This document shows positions 24,463 to 34,451 of a stretch of 64,000 nt of DNA, piece after piece (the stretch's first letter is position 1; each line of letters begins with the position of its first letter). The translations under genes and the position numbers were made by a program. Origin of the DNA: Pleomorphomonas sp. JP5 (lineage in GTDB: Bacteria > Pseudomonadota > Alphaproteobacteria > Rhizobiales > Pleomorphomonadaceae); the NCBI RefSeq assembly GCF_023721815.1, contig NZ_JAMDLI010000007.1, positions 487,237-551,236 on the forward strand. The letters run 5' to 3'. The notes beneath the pieces were generated by a model. The model worked only from the letters and a program-made list of their open reading frames with translations, did no database searches and was not told the origin of the DNA.

Positions 24463-27400
24463 TCAGTATTCCTTCTCGAAGTAGACGCCGACCTTGGACT
24501 GTTCCTGCGTGGCTTCAGCCCGAGCCTTGACGTCGTCGGTGATGTCGAGGTTCACCGACATGCCACTTCGCCCACCCTCACCGGCCGTAACGCCAAGATA
24601 GACACGTTCGGTGATGTAGCGGCCCGCCGTCACCGCCGCGTTGCCCTGGGCATCGGTGTTCACGTCGAGATCGTCGAGGCCGACGCTGGCGCGCAAGCGG
24701 TCGACAATGCCATTGCCGTCACCGCCACCGGCAAGCTGGGTTACCGCCTCGGCCAACTGGGCGATCTGCAATGCCGAAAGATCCGAGACCGAGCGCTTGA
24801 ACAGGAAGCGGGCAAGGATTTCGTCCTGCGGCAGTTCCGGTGACGAAGAGAGGACGATGCTGGGATTGTCGGCGTAGCCTTCAACGGTCGCCGTCACGGA
24901 AATCGAGTCCGACGTCGTAGTCGCCGACAGGGACAGATAGGGATTGAGATCGCCCTGAAGCGTCACGGTACCTTCTGTGAGATTGATCCGTTGGCCGATC
25001 ACCTGAACCCGGCCGCGGATCAGCGTGAATTTGCCCACGGGCTGCACGTTGTCGAGCGTGCCGCGTACCGTCAGATTGCCGCCAAGCTCGGCATCGATGC
25101 CGCGACCGCGCACGAACAACTGGCGTGGTGCATTGACGGCGACGTCGAGGCCGACGGAGAGGCCTCCCTCCGAACTTGTCCGGTTGCCGCCGGCCGCCTG
25201 ACTGATGCGCTTCAGCGTGGCATTCACGTCGGCTGGCGTGTTCTTGTGCCGAACTTCGATCAGGGCCGCCGCACCGCCCCCCCCTTCGGGAACCGTGATC
25301 TCGGCGCGGGCGATGTCCACCTTGCCGGCGACCATGAGGCCGTTGACCACTGAACCGCCGACCGAGAGGGACGAGCTGAGATCGGCGGTGACGATCCGGC
25401 CGTCGGTGATCCGGGCCTTGGTCGCCGTGATGCGAACATCGACCGGCAATCCGCCCGACAGGCCGAGGCTGCCTTCTGCCGAAAGACGGCCACCACCCTT
25501 GACGGAGCCGGTCGCCTTTTCGATACGAACGCTGTTGCCGGAGAGCTGGAGCGCAACCTCGATGGCCTCGAGCCGCATGGTGGTCAGAGGGTCGGCAATC
25601 GAAGCGCCGCTTACGGTCACGCGCCCGGAAAGGTCGGGTGAAGCGAGGCTACCGGTCGCTTTCATGGCTGCGTTGGCCGTCCCGGTTAGCCGCGTGCCAC
25701 GCGTGGCGACGAAGGATTGTGCCAGCGAGAGGGGCAGGTTGGCCCGAACGTCAACCGCGAGACCTCCGCCCGACAGTGGGATGACACCGGTTGCTTCGGC
25801 TCCAAAACCGGTCGGGCCGGTCAACTTCGCCGAGGCGAGAGTCACCCGGTTGCCATCCAGCCGGCCCGAAGCCGTGGCCGCGAGGTTCCCGAGGCCGGTC
25901 TCGGCCAACTGTGGCGCGTTGATGCCGCCCGCCTTGATCGCGAAGGACGTAGCTCGGCCGTCGCTCTTCGCCGTGCCGTCGATGTTGGCGACGCTCGCCG
26001 CCGGCGAACTGAAGCCCCTTGCCGCGAACCTCCCGTCGATCTTGGGTGCGCCCAGCAAATCGATGATGGTCGCTTCGGCGTCGGCAGAGGCGATGCGGTT
26101 GCCGGCGACGGCGAGTTCCGCCGCCTTGAGGCTGGCTTTCGCGGTTTGTCGACCGTCGCGTGGCGCAAGGGTGATCTCGGCATCGAGCCGGCCGGCAAGG
26201 TCGGTGAGAACGAGCGGCCCAAGGGCCGAAAGGTCGGGCGACCGAACGGCGAGTTGGCCGGTCATCAGCCCGGCTTCGGTGAGCGCCACATTGCCGGTGA
26301 TCCGGCTGTCGGCGACCGCAAGCGTCAGATCGCGAAGGTCGTTGCCGTCCTCAGTGTGGGACAGGCCGGCGGTCAGCGACAACGGCTTGCCTTTCAGCCT
26401 GCCCGTCCCATTCAACTTTCCGTCGAAGGTCGCGCCGTCGAGTTTGCCGACGAGATCGACGCCCAGGTTCTCGAGCGCGTTGCCTGCCAGCGTCAGACGA
26501 TCGGAGGAAAGCCGTGCCGTCAGATCGAGCGGGCCATCGCTGCCCCGCACCGACAGCATCAATCCAGCCGCCCCCTTGGCTTTCGGTTCGACGCGGCCAA
26601 CATCCGGCAGTGTCAGCGTTGCCGTGACGTCAGTGCTCTCGAGGGCATGGTTGCCATCGGCAGTCAGCGTCAGCGCCGGGTTGGCGATCCTTACGTTCTG
26701 AAGCTTGAGCCCCGAGGTATCGCGCGCAATACGGCCGGTCAGCTTGGTGGCGCCGGACAGAAGGCTGTCCAGTTGGTCGATGCCGGCTGAAAGTGCGTCG
26801 GCCTTTCCGTCAAGCGTCAGGTCGAATGCGCCGGTCGTGGGAACGAGGATTCCGCTGGCCGCCAGTTCGACGCCGCCGTCAAGCGATCGGCCGGCCAGCG
26901 CGGAGAAGGGCGCGAGCGAGGGCGCCAGGAGCATCTGCTGCCCTTCGATGCGGCCTTCCTCCACCTTGCCTGCGAACGATGCCTCGGCGGTGGGCGTCGC
27001 CAGCCTCAGGGCATCAATGGTCAAGGGGGCGCCATCTGCCCAACGTCCCGAGCCGGAGAAGGAGAGCTCTCCGCCCACCGCCGCGCCAACGGCGGCGTCT
27101 GTAAAGCTGAGCCCGCTAGAACCGCCGCTGAGCGTGAAGTCGATGCGGCGTTTCTGGGCGTCGGCAAGATCGGTGGCGGCGCCGCGACCGTTGATTGCCA
27201 GCGAACCGGCACCGAAGCTTGGCGTCGACAGGCCCTCCGCGGCAAGCTCCAGGCTCCAGGCGCCATCATGTCCAAAGGAAAAGCGCAGCCGACCCTCGCC
27301 AAGTCGCGTCGTGGCGCCCGCGCCGCCAAGCGGCAGAGCGCCATCCTTGCCCGCGAGGCGACCGTCGATGTCGATCGCCGTCGGGAAGTGGTCGGCGGCG

Positions 27401-28383
27401 AGCGTTGCCGAGCCCTGCAATGACAGCACCGGTGCGGCGAGCGCGAGCTTGTCGATGGTGATCGGACCGGCATCGTCGACGCGACCAGAGAGGTCCAACG
27501 TCGAGCGGCCAGCCAGATAGAGCGCGTAGTCGGGCTGCGCCAGGGCTGCTAGATCGCCGGCCAGCGCCGAGCCGAAGCGGTAGCCGTCGCCGTCGCGGGC
27601 GATGGTGGTGCGGCCGGCAATCCGGTTGACCCCATCGGTGGCCAGGGTCAAGTCGGCGGCAAAGTCGTCAAGCGGACCGGCGCCTTTCAGCTTCAAGCCG
27701 ACCGACGGCTTGCCCGGCAGGTTCAGGAGGGACGCCATGACGCCATCCGCCGGTTCGTTGGCCTCAAGGTCGAGATCAAGAGTCTTGGCCTCGGCGGCAT
27801 AGGCCGCCTTGAGCGACAGTTCGCCGGGCTTGCTGTCTGTTCGGCTCACGGCAAGGTTGGCGTCGAGCGAACCGTTGGCGAGACTGGCGGACGCGGTGAC
27901 CGCAAGCCGGGCTTCCTCTCCGAGCACCAGGGCGCCGAGAACGACACTGGGGGCCGCGAGGCGTCCGAGCTTTACCGACACCGGCAGATCCGGCAGGGCG
28001 AAGCCGTCGCTCGCCGCCGGGTCGACGGTCTCGGCGGGCAGTGGCTTCCGGACGACCTCGATCTTCTCCGCTTCCAGGCTGTCGACGTCGAGGGTGCCAC
28101 GCAGCAGCGCCAGCCGACTCCAGACGAGGTGAACCCCTTCGATCCGGAGCCATGCTCCTTCGCGGTCAGACACCGTGATCGAGGCGAGGCGGACGTCCGA
28201 CGACAGCGCCCCGTCGATGGCCCCGAGATCGATCTTGCGGTCGGGCGTCGAGATCTTCTCCTCGACGAAGCGGACGAAGGCGCTCTTTTCGGCGCTGTCA
28301 TCCTCTTGCGCTCCGGCGAGCGTCAGGGCCAGCGGACCGATGGCCAGAACGGAGAGGGCGAGGAGGGCGACTCTGATCTTCAT
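24463..28383 (-). CDS. tamB: TamB, translocation and assembly module inner-membrane subunit
   Basis: A 1306-residue AsmA-like bridge protein. An N-terminal signal anchor (about 5-27) is followed by over 1000 residues of repeating beta-strand pattern rich in Gly, Asp, Leu and Ala, forming the long hydrophobic groove that spans the periplasm. The last 350 residues match the TamB (DUF490) domain, including GRVQVIGQRINLTEGTV, LPQDEILARFLF and a C-terminal SKVGVYFEKEY. TamB with TamA helps outer-membrane protein assembly and moves phospholipids between membranes. The ATG has AGGAGG 6 bases upstream and lies 10 bp after the tamA stop, so the two are one operon. Confidence 0.92.
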   Translation of the reverse strand: MKIRVALLALSVLAIGPLALTLAGAQEDDSAEKSAFVRFVEEKISTPDRKIDLGAIDGALSSDVRLASITVSDREGAWLRIEGVHLVWSRLALLRGTLDVDSLEAEKIEVVRKPLPAETVDPAASDGFALPDLPVSVKLGRLAAPSVVLGALVLGEEARLAVTASASLANGSLDANLAVSRTDSKPGELSLKAAYAAEAKTLDLDLEANEPADGVMASLLNLPGKPSVGLKLKGAGPLDDFAADLTLATDGVNRIAGRTTIARDGDGYRFGSALAGDLAALAQPDYALYLAGRSTLDLSGRVDDAGPITIDKLALAAPVLSLQGSATLAADHFPTAIDIDGRLAGKDGALPLGGAGATTRLGEGRLRFSFGHDGAWSLELAAEGLSTPSFGAGSLAINGRGAATDLADAQKRRIDFTLSGGSSGLSFTDAAVGAAVGGELSFSGSGRWADGAPLTIDALRLATPTAEASFAGKVEEGRIEGQQMLLAPSLAPFSALAGRSLDGGVELAASGILVPTTGAFDLTLDGKADALSAGIDQLDSLLSGATKLTGRIARDTSGLKLQNVRIANPALTLTADGNHALESTDVTATLTLPDVGRVEPKAKGAAGLMLSVRGSDGPLDLTARLSSDRLTLAGNALENLGVDLVGKLDGATFDGKLNGTGRLKGKPLSLTAGLSHTEDGNDLRDLTLAVADSRITGNVALTEAGLMTGQLAVRSPDLSALGPLVLTDLAGRLDAEITLAPRDGRQTAKASLKAAELAVAGNRIASADAEATIIDLLGAPKIDGRFAARGFSSPAASVANIDGTAKSDGRATSFAIKAGGINAPQLAETGLGNLAATASGRLDGNRVTLASAKLTGPTGFGAEATGVIPLSGGGLAVDVRANLPLSLAQSFVATRGTRLTGTANAAMKATGSLASPDLSGRVTVSGASIADPLTTMRLEAIEVALQLSGNSVRIEKATGSVKGGGRLSAEGSLGLSGGLPVDVRITATKARITDGRIVTADLSSSLSVGGSVVNGLMVAGKVDIARAEITVPEGGGGAAALIEVRHKNTPADVNATLKRISQAAGGNRTSSEGGLSVGLDVAVNAPRQLFVRGRGIDAELGGNLTVRGTLDNVQPVGKFTLIRGRVQVIGQRINLTEGTVTLQGDLNPYLSLSATTTSDSISVTATVEGYADNPSIVLSSSPELPQDEILARFLFKRSVSDLSALQIAQLAEAVTQLAGGGDGNGIVDRLRASVGLDDLDVNTDAQGNAAVTAGRYITERVYLGVTAGEGGRSGMSVNLDITDDVKARAEATQEQSKVGVYFEKEY

Positions 28384-28393
28384 GTGCGCCTCC

Positions 28394-30322
28394 TCAGAAG
28401 CTCTGGCCGAGGCCGATGTAGAGGCCGAAGGTGGAGTCGCCCGGCTTGGGATCAAGCGGCAACGCCACGTCGAGTCGCACCGGTCCGAGACCGGTATAGT
28501 AGCGGACGCCGGCGCCGGCTGCGAACCGCAGTCCCTCGGAAAAATCGGGGTAGCTCGACGCGAACGCGTTGCCCGCATCGACGAAGCCGACCACGCCGAA
28601 GCTGTCTGTGACCTTGGCGCGCAACTCGACCGAGCCCTCGAGGTGAGACAAGCCGCCCGTTACCGATCCGTTTTCCTTCGGGCCAAGGCTGCGATAGGCG
28701 TAGCCTCGCACAGACGATCCGCCGCCTGCGTAATAGAGGCGCCCATTGGGCATTTCGTCGATTGGCGCACCCAGGATCGAGCCGGCGGCGAGTCGCCCGG
28801 CGATCACGAAGCGACCTTCGCGGTCGACGGGCCAATAGGAGGCGACGGAGGCGTCGGCGATGACGCCGGCATTGCTGAAGTTGGCCTCGTAGAATGGCTC
28901 GAGGCTTGCCTTGGCGTTGAAGCCATCGTGCGGATCGGTCTTGTCGTCGCGGCTGTCGTAGGTGAGGCCGAGCGGAAGGCCGGTGAACAGGAACTTGTCG
29001 GTGCCCTGGGAGTCCTCGTCGCGCGAGGCGGTAACGCCGAGGCCCACCGAGGCGGAGAGCTGCTCGGTGATGGCATGGCTCAGCCCCACCTTCGCCGTGA
29101 TCGCCGTCTCGGTGTAGGTGTCGGGCGTTTCCCGCTTCGCACCAAGCTCGGCGTTGAGATCGGTGAACGGAGTAATGACGCCCGGACGGGTGAAGGTTGC
29201 CGACAGGTCGTAGTTGAAATCCTTGGGGTCGACGCCGGCGATGCCGTTCACCGCGCCGGACAGCATGAGGGACTCGGCATGACCCCAGAGGTTGCGGTGC
29301 TGCCAGTAGGCTTCGAGGCCTGCACCGTCTTCCGTGGCGTAGCTGACGCCGCCGCCGAACACCCGGAGCGGCCGCTCGGCGACATTGAGGGTGAGCGGCA
29401 ACTCGCCGTTTGGCCCAAGCGCCTTGGCTTCCTCGATGCGCTGGCTGGAGAACACCTGCAGCCGCCGGAGGTTTTTCTGACCGCGTTCGATGGCGGCGGG
29501 ATCGTAAGGCGTGCCGGGTTCGATGCCGGTCATCCTGGCCGTGTACTCGGGCTTCATGCGGTTGGCGCCGGTGACCGCCAGTGGCCCGAAGGTGGCGGCG
29601 GGACCTGGATCGACCGTGATCGCCACATCGAGCGTCGACGTATCGTGCTGGGCGATGGTGTCGCGTTTGACGATACTGGCGAGCGGATGGCCGCGGCGGC
29701 GCCAGGCGTCGATCAGCAGCTTCTCCGACCCGGTCACGGCGCCAGCCCGCGCCGGCTTGCCGGCGGCAAACCCGATCTCCGTCGGCGTCGACTTCTTGAA
29801 GTCGGCGTCTTCAGGACCAAGCGGGGGCGCGCCGGTGATCTCCACCTTGCCGAAGCGGAAGAGCGGTCCCGGTGTCACGCGCATCGCGACCTTCACGGGC
29901 TGCGGCAAGGTCGCATCCGGGGCAATGGAATCGGGGTCGCGACCATCGATCGTGATCTCGATGGCGCCACCATAATGCCCCGCCCTGTAGAGGGCGGCGG
30001 TGATCCGCCCATACTCGGCATTGACGCGACTGAGGAAGGCGGCCGTCGAGGGCGGTGGCGTTTCGTCGCGGCCGGACCAGAGAGCCGAGGCGGCGAGAAC
30101 TGCTGTGTGCAAATCGTCGTCAGCGCCGACCGTATCGATCGCAACGGTGTAGCGCTGGGCGTCGGGCGAAATGTCCGGGTCGGGTTCCGCTTCGAAAAAG
30201 CGATGGCCGAAAAGCTCGAAGGCGATGGCTTCGCCTGACAACAGGGGAACCGAAAGCAGCGCCGCGGTCATGGCCACAAGGCGGGCGGTCGTCGGGGGTA
30301 ACGTCTTCCCTTTGGCCCGCAT
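28394..30322 (-). CDS. tamA: TamA, Omp85-family outer-membrane subunit
   Basis: A 642-residue Omp85-family protein with a signal peptide of about 34 residues (cleaved after AIA), POTRA domains over roughly residues 45-320, and a 16-stranded barrel. The barrel holds the conserved YYAGGGSSVRGYAYRSLGP loop (VRGY is the Omp85 lid-lock motif) and ends GLYIGLGQSF, a beta signal with terminal Phe. It works with TamB, encoded immediately downstream. The ATG at 30322 is selected for the GGAAGGGG upstream; a GTG seven codons earlier is the alternative. A gap to the next minus-strand gene holds a terminator at 30467-30492. Confidence 0.92.
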   Translation of the reverse strand: MRAKGKTLPPTTARLVAMTAALLSVPLLSGEAIAFELFGHRFFEAEPDPDISPDAQRYTVAIDTVGADDDLHTAVLAASALWSGRDETPPPSTAAFLSRVNAEYGRITAALYRAGHYGGAIEITIDGRDPDSIAPDATLPQPVKVAMRVTPGPLFRFGKVEITGAPPLGPEDADFKKSTPTEIGFAAGKPARAGAVTGSEKLLIDAWRRRGHPLASIVKRDTIAQHDTSTLDVAITVDPGPAATFGPLAVTGANRMKPEYTARMTGIEPGTPYDPAAIERGQKNLRRLQVFSSQRIEEAKALGPNGELPLTLNVAERPLRVFGGGVSYATEDGAGLEAYWQHRNLWGHAESLMLSGAVNGIAGVDPKDFNYDLSATFTRPGVITPFTDLNAELGAKRETPDTYTETAITAKVGLSHAITEQLSASVGLGVTASRDEDSQGTDKFLFTGLPLGLTYDSRDDKTDPHDGFNAKASLEPFYEANFSNAGVIADASVASYWPVDREGRFVIAGRLAAGSILGAPIDEMPNGRLYYAGGGSSVRGYAYRSLGPKENGSVTGGLSHLEGSVELRAKVTDSFGVVGFVDAGNAFASSYPDFSEGLRFAAGAGVRYYTGLGPVRLDVALPLDPKPGDSTFGLYIGLGQSF

Positions 30323-30466
30323 GAAACGCCCCTTCCAACTCACACAACGGACGATGGCCGGCTTGGTTCCGGCGCCTCGTTCGAGAGGATTAGAATAAAT
30401 TGGGGTTACCGAACAGGAAAGATGACAATCCCCGCAACTCTTTCTGCCCGCCGCTACGACGAAAAG

Positions 30467-30492
30467 CGGCCCGCGAGGGGGATCGCGGGCCG
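30467..30492 (-). terminator. Rho-independent terminator of the GH127 operon
   Basis: A perfect 10-bp stem, CGGCCCGCGA (30467-30476) with TCGCGGGCCG (30483-30492), encloses a 6-base loop. Read on the minus strand it is followed by CTTTTCG. It stands 28 bp after the stop of the ATPase gene that ends the operon and separates it from tamA. Confidence 0.75.
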
Positions 30493-30520
30493 AGTTGCCT
30501 CTTGGAGTTCGGAGGAGAGG

Positions 30521-31588
30521 TCAGCGGATGCGTGATCCGCTTTCGTTGAATATGTAGCGACGATCCGGCGGGCAGCCGAGTGTGATGGTGTCGCCGGAGC
30601 GGACGTCCGGTCCGTCCCGGTACTCGACGATCAGTGGCTGGCCGTCGGTCAGTTGGCAGTAGAGATAGCGCGTGCCGCCGAGGTACTCGAGCACGTCGAC
30701 ATGCGCCTCGATGCCGCCGACAGCGCCGACGATCAGGTGCTCCGGCCTCAGGCCGAAGGTTACCTTGTCGCCCGGCGTCAATCCGGCGCCGACGATGGTC
30801 GCCTCCTCGGTCCGGCCGGCAAGCTCCACCTTGCGATCGCCCTGCCAGACGGCGTCGAGGAGGTTCATGCGGGGCGAGCCGATGAAGCCGGCAACGAAGG
30901 CATTGTCGGGGTCTTCGTAGACCGTGCGGGGCGATCCTGCCTGTTCCACCCGCCCATCGCGCAGCACGACGATCACGTCGGCGAGCGTCATCGCCTCGGT
31001 CTGGTCGTGCGTCACGTAGATCATGGTATTGCCGAGTTCGCGGTGCAGCCGGGCAATCTCGACGCGCATGGAGACACGCAACTCGGCATCGAGGTTGCTC
31101 AGCGGTTCGTCGAACAGAAACACCTCCGGCTGGCGCACGATGGCCCGACCGATGGCGACGCGTTGCCGCTGGCCGCCAGAAAGCTGGCCGGGACGGCGGT
31201 CGAGAAGCTGTTCGATCTTCAGGATGGCGGCGGCTGCCGCGACCCGCTCGTCGATCACCGCCTTGTCGGTGCGTTGCATCTTGAGCCCGAAGGCAAGGTT
31301 GTCGCGCACCGTCATGTGCGGGTAGAGCGCATAGCTCTGGAACACCATGGCGATGCCGCGCTGCGACGGATCGACGTCGGTAACGTCTCGACCCTTGATG
31401 GCGATCTCGCCGTCTGTCACCTCCTCGAGGCCGGCGATCATGCGCAAGAGGGTCGACTTGCCGCAGCCGGACGGCCCGACGAACACCACGAAAGCGCCGT
31501 CGGGGATCGAGAGGTCGACGCCGTGGATGACCTCCATCGAGCCATAGCTCTTGCGCACCTCGGTCAGTTGAACGCCTGTGTCGGCCAT
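30521..31588 (-). CDS. Carbohydrate ABC importer ATPase (UgpC/MalK type)
   Basis: A 355-residue ATPase with Walker [11 protein letters not shown]-loop [13 protein letters not shown], signature [14 protein letters not shown], Walker [12 protein letters not shown] and the [11 protein letters not shown] switch, then a C-terminal TOBE region (FIGSPRMNLL and FGLRPEHLIVG). The ATG at 31588 is favoured because GGAG lies 10 bases upstream; a GTG three codons earlier overlaps the GH127 stop. It is the last gene of the beta-arabinofuranoside operon, pairing with the two permeases and the binding protein encoded upstream. Confidence 0.93.
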   Translation of the reverse strand: MADTGVQLTEVRKSYGSMEVIHGVDLSIPDGAFVVFVGPSGCGKSTLLRMIAGLEEVTDGEIAIKGRDVTDVDPSQRGIAMVFQSYALYPHMTVRDNLAFGLKMQRTDKAVIDERVAAAAAILKIEQLLDRRPGQLSGGQRQRVAIGRAIVRQPEVFLFDEPLSNLDAELRVSMRVEIARLHRELGNTMIYVTHDQTEAMTLADVIVVLRDGRVEQAGSPRTVYEDPDNAFVAGFIGSPRMNLLDAVWQGDRKVELAGRTEEATIVGAGLTPGDKVTFGLRPEHLIVGAVGGIEAHVDVLEYLGGTRYLYCQLTDGQPLIVEYRDGPDVRSGDTITLGCPPDRRYIFNESGSRIR

Positions 31589-31593
31589 GGTCG

Positions 31594-33561
31594 TCACGCT
31601 CCGGTCTTCTTCGGGCCGCCGCGCATCCAGACGAGCATCTCGCCGGGCTCGCGGTTGTCCCAGAGGTGGTAAGGCACGAAGCGTGCCTTGGCGGGCTCCG
31701 TCGCGGGGGGCGCCTCACGGTAGAGCGAGCCGTCGAACCCCGTACTGACGTCGCGCGTCGCTTCGATATCGAGCGCAACGGCGCCGCCGAGCGCTTCCAT
31801 AACGCTCTCGCTGGCGCGCGCCGGATCGCCGGTGACGGTGAAGGCGTTGAGGCCTTCGCCGTTGTCGACGCCCTCGGCGCAGTAGACCAGCGGCCCGCGC
31901 ATCAGCGTGAAACGGCCGGTATCCTGGCGAACGCGCGGATCGGCCCAGAGGGCGCGCGGGATCAGCGGCAGTTCGAGGTCGATGACTTCGCTACCTGTCC
32001 ACTCGTGTTCGATGCGCGCGTAGCCGTCCACCATGACCGAGTCGAGGTCGACCGCTCCTCCGTCGATCGACAGCTTGGCGCCCTTGGCCCAACCGGGTAT
32101 CCGCAGGGAGAGGGCGAACCGGGTCGGCCTTTCCACCTTCAGGGACAGGCGCACCGCGCCATGCCACGGATAGCGCGTGGCTTGGCTGAGTTCGACCTTG
32201 GCGCCGGCCACTTCGGCCTTCACCGAGCTCTCGCCGTAGAGATGCACGGCGATCTCGTCCTTGGCGACGGCGTACATGTAGGAGCCGACCGAGGCGACGA
32301 GACGGGCGATGTTGGGCGGGCAGCACGGGCAACGATGCCACACCCAGCGGTGATGCTTGCCGGCGCTCTCGAGGGGGTTCTCGTAGAAAAAGGTCTTGCC
32401 GTCGAGCGACAGACCGGAGAGCGAGCCGTTGTAGAGCGCGATTTCCATGATGTCGGCAAAGCGCCGGTTGGGACCGCGGCCGAGCATCCGGTTCGCCCAG
32501 AACACGAGACCGACCGAAGCGCATGTCTCGGCATAGGCACTTTCGTTGGGCAGATCGTAGTAGTCGGTGAACCCCTCGTTGGCCGCCGCCGGCCCAATGC
32601 CGCCGGTGACGTACATCTGCTTGGTGACGAGATCGTCCCAGAGAGTCTCGAGAGCGCTGGTCAGCGTGTCGTCACTGTACTCGGTGGCGATATCGGCCAT
32701 GCCCGAATAGAGATACATGGCACGTACGGCGTGCCCGACGACCTTGGTCTGCTCGCGTACCGGCTGGTGCGACTGGTTGTAATGGTAGGATCCGAAGACG
32801 AAGTTCTTGGGATCGCGACCATCGCGCTGGGCCTCGATGTCGAAATAGTGCGGCTCGGTTCCCCGCTCGTCGATGAAATACTTGGAAAGGTCCATGTACT
32901 TCTGCTCGCCGGTGACGCGGGCGAGCTTGACCAGCGCCAGCTCGATCTCTTCATGTCCGCAGTAGCCGGCGATCTGGTTCGGGCCGTGACCGAACTTGTC
33001 GATGATGTGGTCGACGTAGCGGCACATGATGTCCATCAGCTTGCGCTTGCCGGTGGCTTGATAATAAGCGACGGCGCCCTCGATCAGGTGTCCGGCGCAA
33101 TAGAGTTCGTGCGTGTCGCGGAGGTTGGTCCATTCGCGGCCCGGCACGACGCGCAGGTACCAAGAGTTGAGGTAGCCATCTTCCCGTTGCAGCTTGCCGT
33201 AGAGATCGACGATGGCGTCGACGCGAGCCTCGAGCTTCGGGTTGGGCTTGCGATAGAGCGAATAGGCGACTGTCTCGATCGACTTTCCGAGATCGCTGTC
33301 CCAGAACATCTGCGTCGACACCATGGCCTTGTGCTCGGTGGCCGGCACGGTCGGGCTCATCGAGTGGTAGGGAATGACGACGCCCGGGCTCGGCTGGTCG
33401 ACGTCGATCGCCTTCAGCATGCCGGCCTGGACGCAGCGATCCAGCAAGGTTTCGGCCGTCGTATCGCAAACGGCATCCTGACGGGCGCCGAACAGGCCGC
33501 CGAGCACGACGGACGGCACGGGGACGGGGCGGAACTGACGGTCTCTCTTGGTCTTGGTCAT
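31594..33561 (-). CDS. GH127 beta-L-arabinofuranosidase
   Basis: A 655-residue protein of the GH127 family (formerly DUF1680). The zinc and catalytic cysteine site of HypBA1-type enzymes is present: Glu345 and Cys347 in AETC, and Cys411, Cys413 and Cys414 in CPCCPPN, with Cys413 in the place of the nucleophile. An (alpha/alpha)6 barrel fills the first 430 residues, followed by beta-sandwich domains. It should release L-arabinose from beta-1,2-linked arabinofuranosides such as those on hydroxyproline-rich plant glycoproteins. It has no signal peptide, so it works on material imported by the ABC system around it. The ATG at 33561 begins the alignable part. It lies between permease and ATPase genes, which secures the link. 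Confidence 0.9.
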   Translation of the reverse strand: MTKTKRDRQFRPVPVPSVVLGGLFGARQDAVCDTTAETLLDRCVQAGMLKAIDVDQPSPGVVIPYHSMSPTVPATEHKAMVSTQMFWDSDLGKSIETVAYSLYRKPNPKLEARVDAIVDLYGKLQREDGYLNSWYLRVVPGREWTNLRDTHELYCAGHLIEGAVAYYQATGKRKLMDIMCRYVDHIIDKFGHGPNQIAGYCGHEEIELALVKLARVTGEQKYMDLSKYFIDERGTEPHYFDIEAQRDGRDPKNFVFGSYHYNQSHQPVREQTKVVGHAVRAMYLYSGMADIATEYSDDTLTSALETLWDDLVTKQMYVTGGIGPAAANEGFTDYYDLPNESAYAETCASVGLVFWANRMLGRGPNRRFADIMEIALYNGSLSGLSLDGKTFFYENPLESAGKHHRWVWHRCPCCPPNIARLVASVGSYMYAVAKDEIAVHLYGESSVKAEVAGAKVELSQATRYPWHGAVRLSLKVERPTRFALSLRIPGWAKGAKLSIDGGAVDLDSVMVDGYARIEHEWTGSEVIDLELPLIPRALWADPRVRQDTGRFTLMRGPLVYCAEGVDNGEGLNAFTVTGDPARASESVMEALGGAVALDIEATRDVSTGFDGSLYREAPPATEPAKARFVPYHLWDNREPGEMLVWMRGGPKKTGA

Positions 33562-33587
33562 GATCTGATTTCCAATGAGGGGAAATG

Positions 33588-34451
33588 TCACTTCACGGCG
33601 CCGGCCATCAGGCCGCGCATGTAGTAGCGTTGCAGAAGCAGGAAGACGAACAGGCAGGGGACGCTCATCACGGTGACGCCGGCTTGGACCGCGCCCCAAT
33701 CGATGGCGCCGAGCCGGCCGGCGCGCACCGCCGAGATCAGGATCGGCAGCGTGAACTTGCTGTTGTCCGACAGGAGCACGAGGGCTGCGAGGAACTCGTT
33801 CCAGGAATTGAGGAAGGCGAAGATCGCTACGGTAACGATGCCCGGCAGCACCAGCGGCAGCAGCACGCGGACGAGCAGCTTGAGATCGCGGGCGCCGTCG
33901 ATGCGGGCGGCTTCCTCGATCTCCTTCGGCACGGCGTCGAAGGCGTTGCGCATCATGAACACCGAGAAGGGGAGCTGCAGCGTCACGTAGACCAGCGTCA
34001 GGCCGATCAGCGAGTTGTTGAGGCCCAGCTTGGCGAGGATGATGAACAGCGGCGTCAGGATCGACTGGAAGGGGATCATCAACGTCGCGATGATCAGCAC
34101 GAACAGGGCGTTCTTGAACATGAAGCGGTAGCGCGAGAAGCCGTAGCCGGCGAGCAGGCTAACGATCACCGTCAACACGGCCGTGCCGATCGCTACCGCC
34201 GCCGAGTTCAGCGTGTGCTGCCAGACGCCGGCACCGAAACTGTCGAGGCTGCGATAGGCGTCGAGGCTGAAGCCGTTGGTCGGCCATGGTGGGATCGGCG
34301 GTAGCCGCGCTTCCGTGCCGTGACGGAACGATGAGAGGATGGTGATGACGAACGGCGCCAGGAAGAACACGGCGAGCAGGATGCCGGTTCCGTGGTAGCT
34401 GCCGGCGCCAAACAGGGCTCGCCGCGCGCGAATTTCTTTCTTGGTGGTCAC
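33588..34451 (-). CDS. Carbohydrate ABC permease (MalG type)
   Basis: A 287-residue permease with six TM segments and the EAA loop EEAARIDGARDLKLLVRVLLPL near residue 190, followed by LNSWNEFLAALVLL. It starts with GTG overlapping the stop of the preceding permease by 4 bp. With its partner it forms the channel of the importer for the GH127 substrate. Size and layout are ordinary, in contrast with the enlarged permeases of the GH63 operon. Confidence 0.92.
   Translation of the reverse strand: MTTKKEIRARRALFGAGSYHGTGILLAVFFLAPFVITILSSFRHGTEARLPPIPPWPTNGFSLDAYRSLDSFGAGVWQHTLNSAAVAIGTAVLTVIVSLLAGYGFSRYRFMFKNALFVLIIATLMIPFQSILTPLFIILAKLGLNNSLIGLTLVYVTLQLPFSVFMMRNAFDAVPKEIEEAARIDGARDLKLLVRVLLPLVLPGIVTVAIFAFLNSWNEFLAALVLLSDNSKFTLPILISAVRAGRLGAIDWGAVQAGVTVMSVPCLFVFLLLQRYYMRGLMAGAVK

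Noticed and set aside
31666-33624. 652-codon plus-strand frame opposite GH127
   Set aside because: GH127 on the minus strand has its zinc/cysteine catalytic site. The antisense frame has no domain and arises from codon bias.
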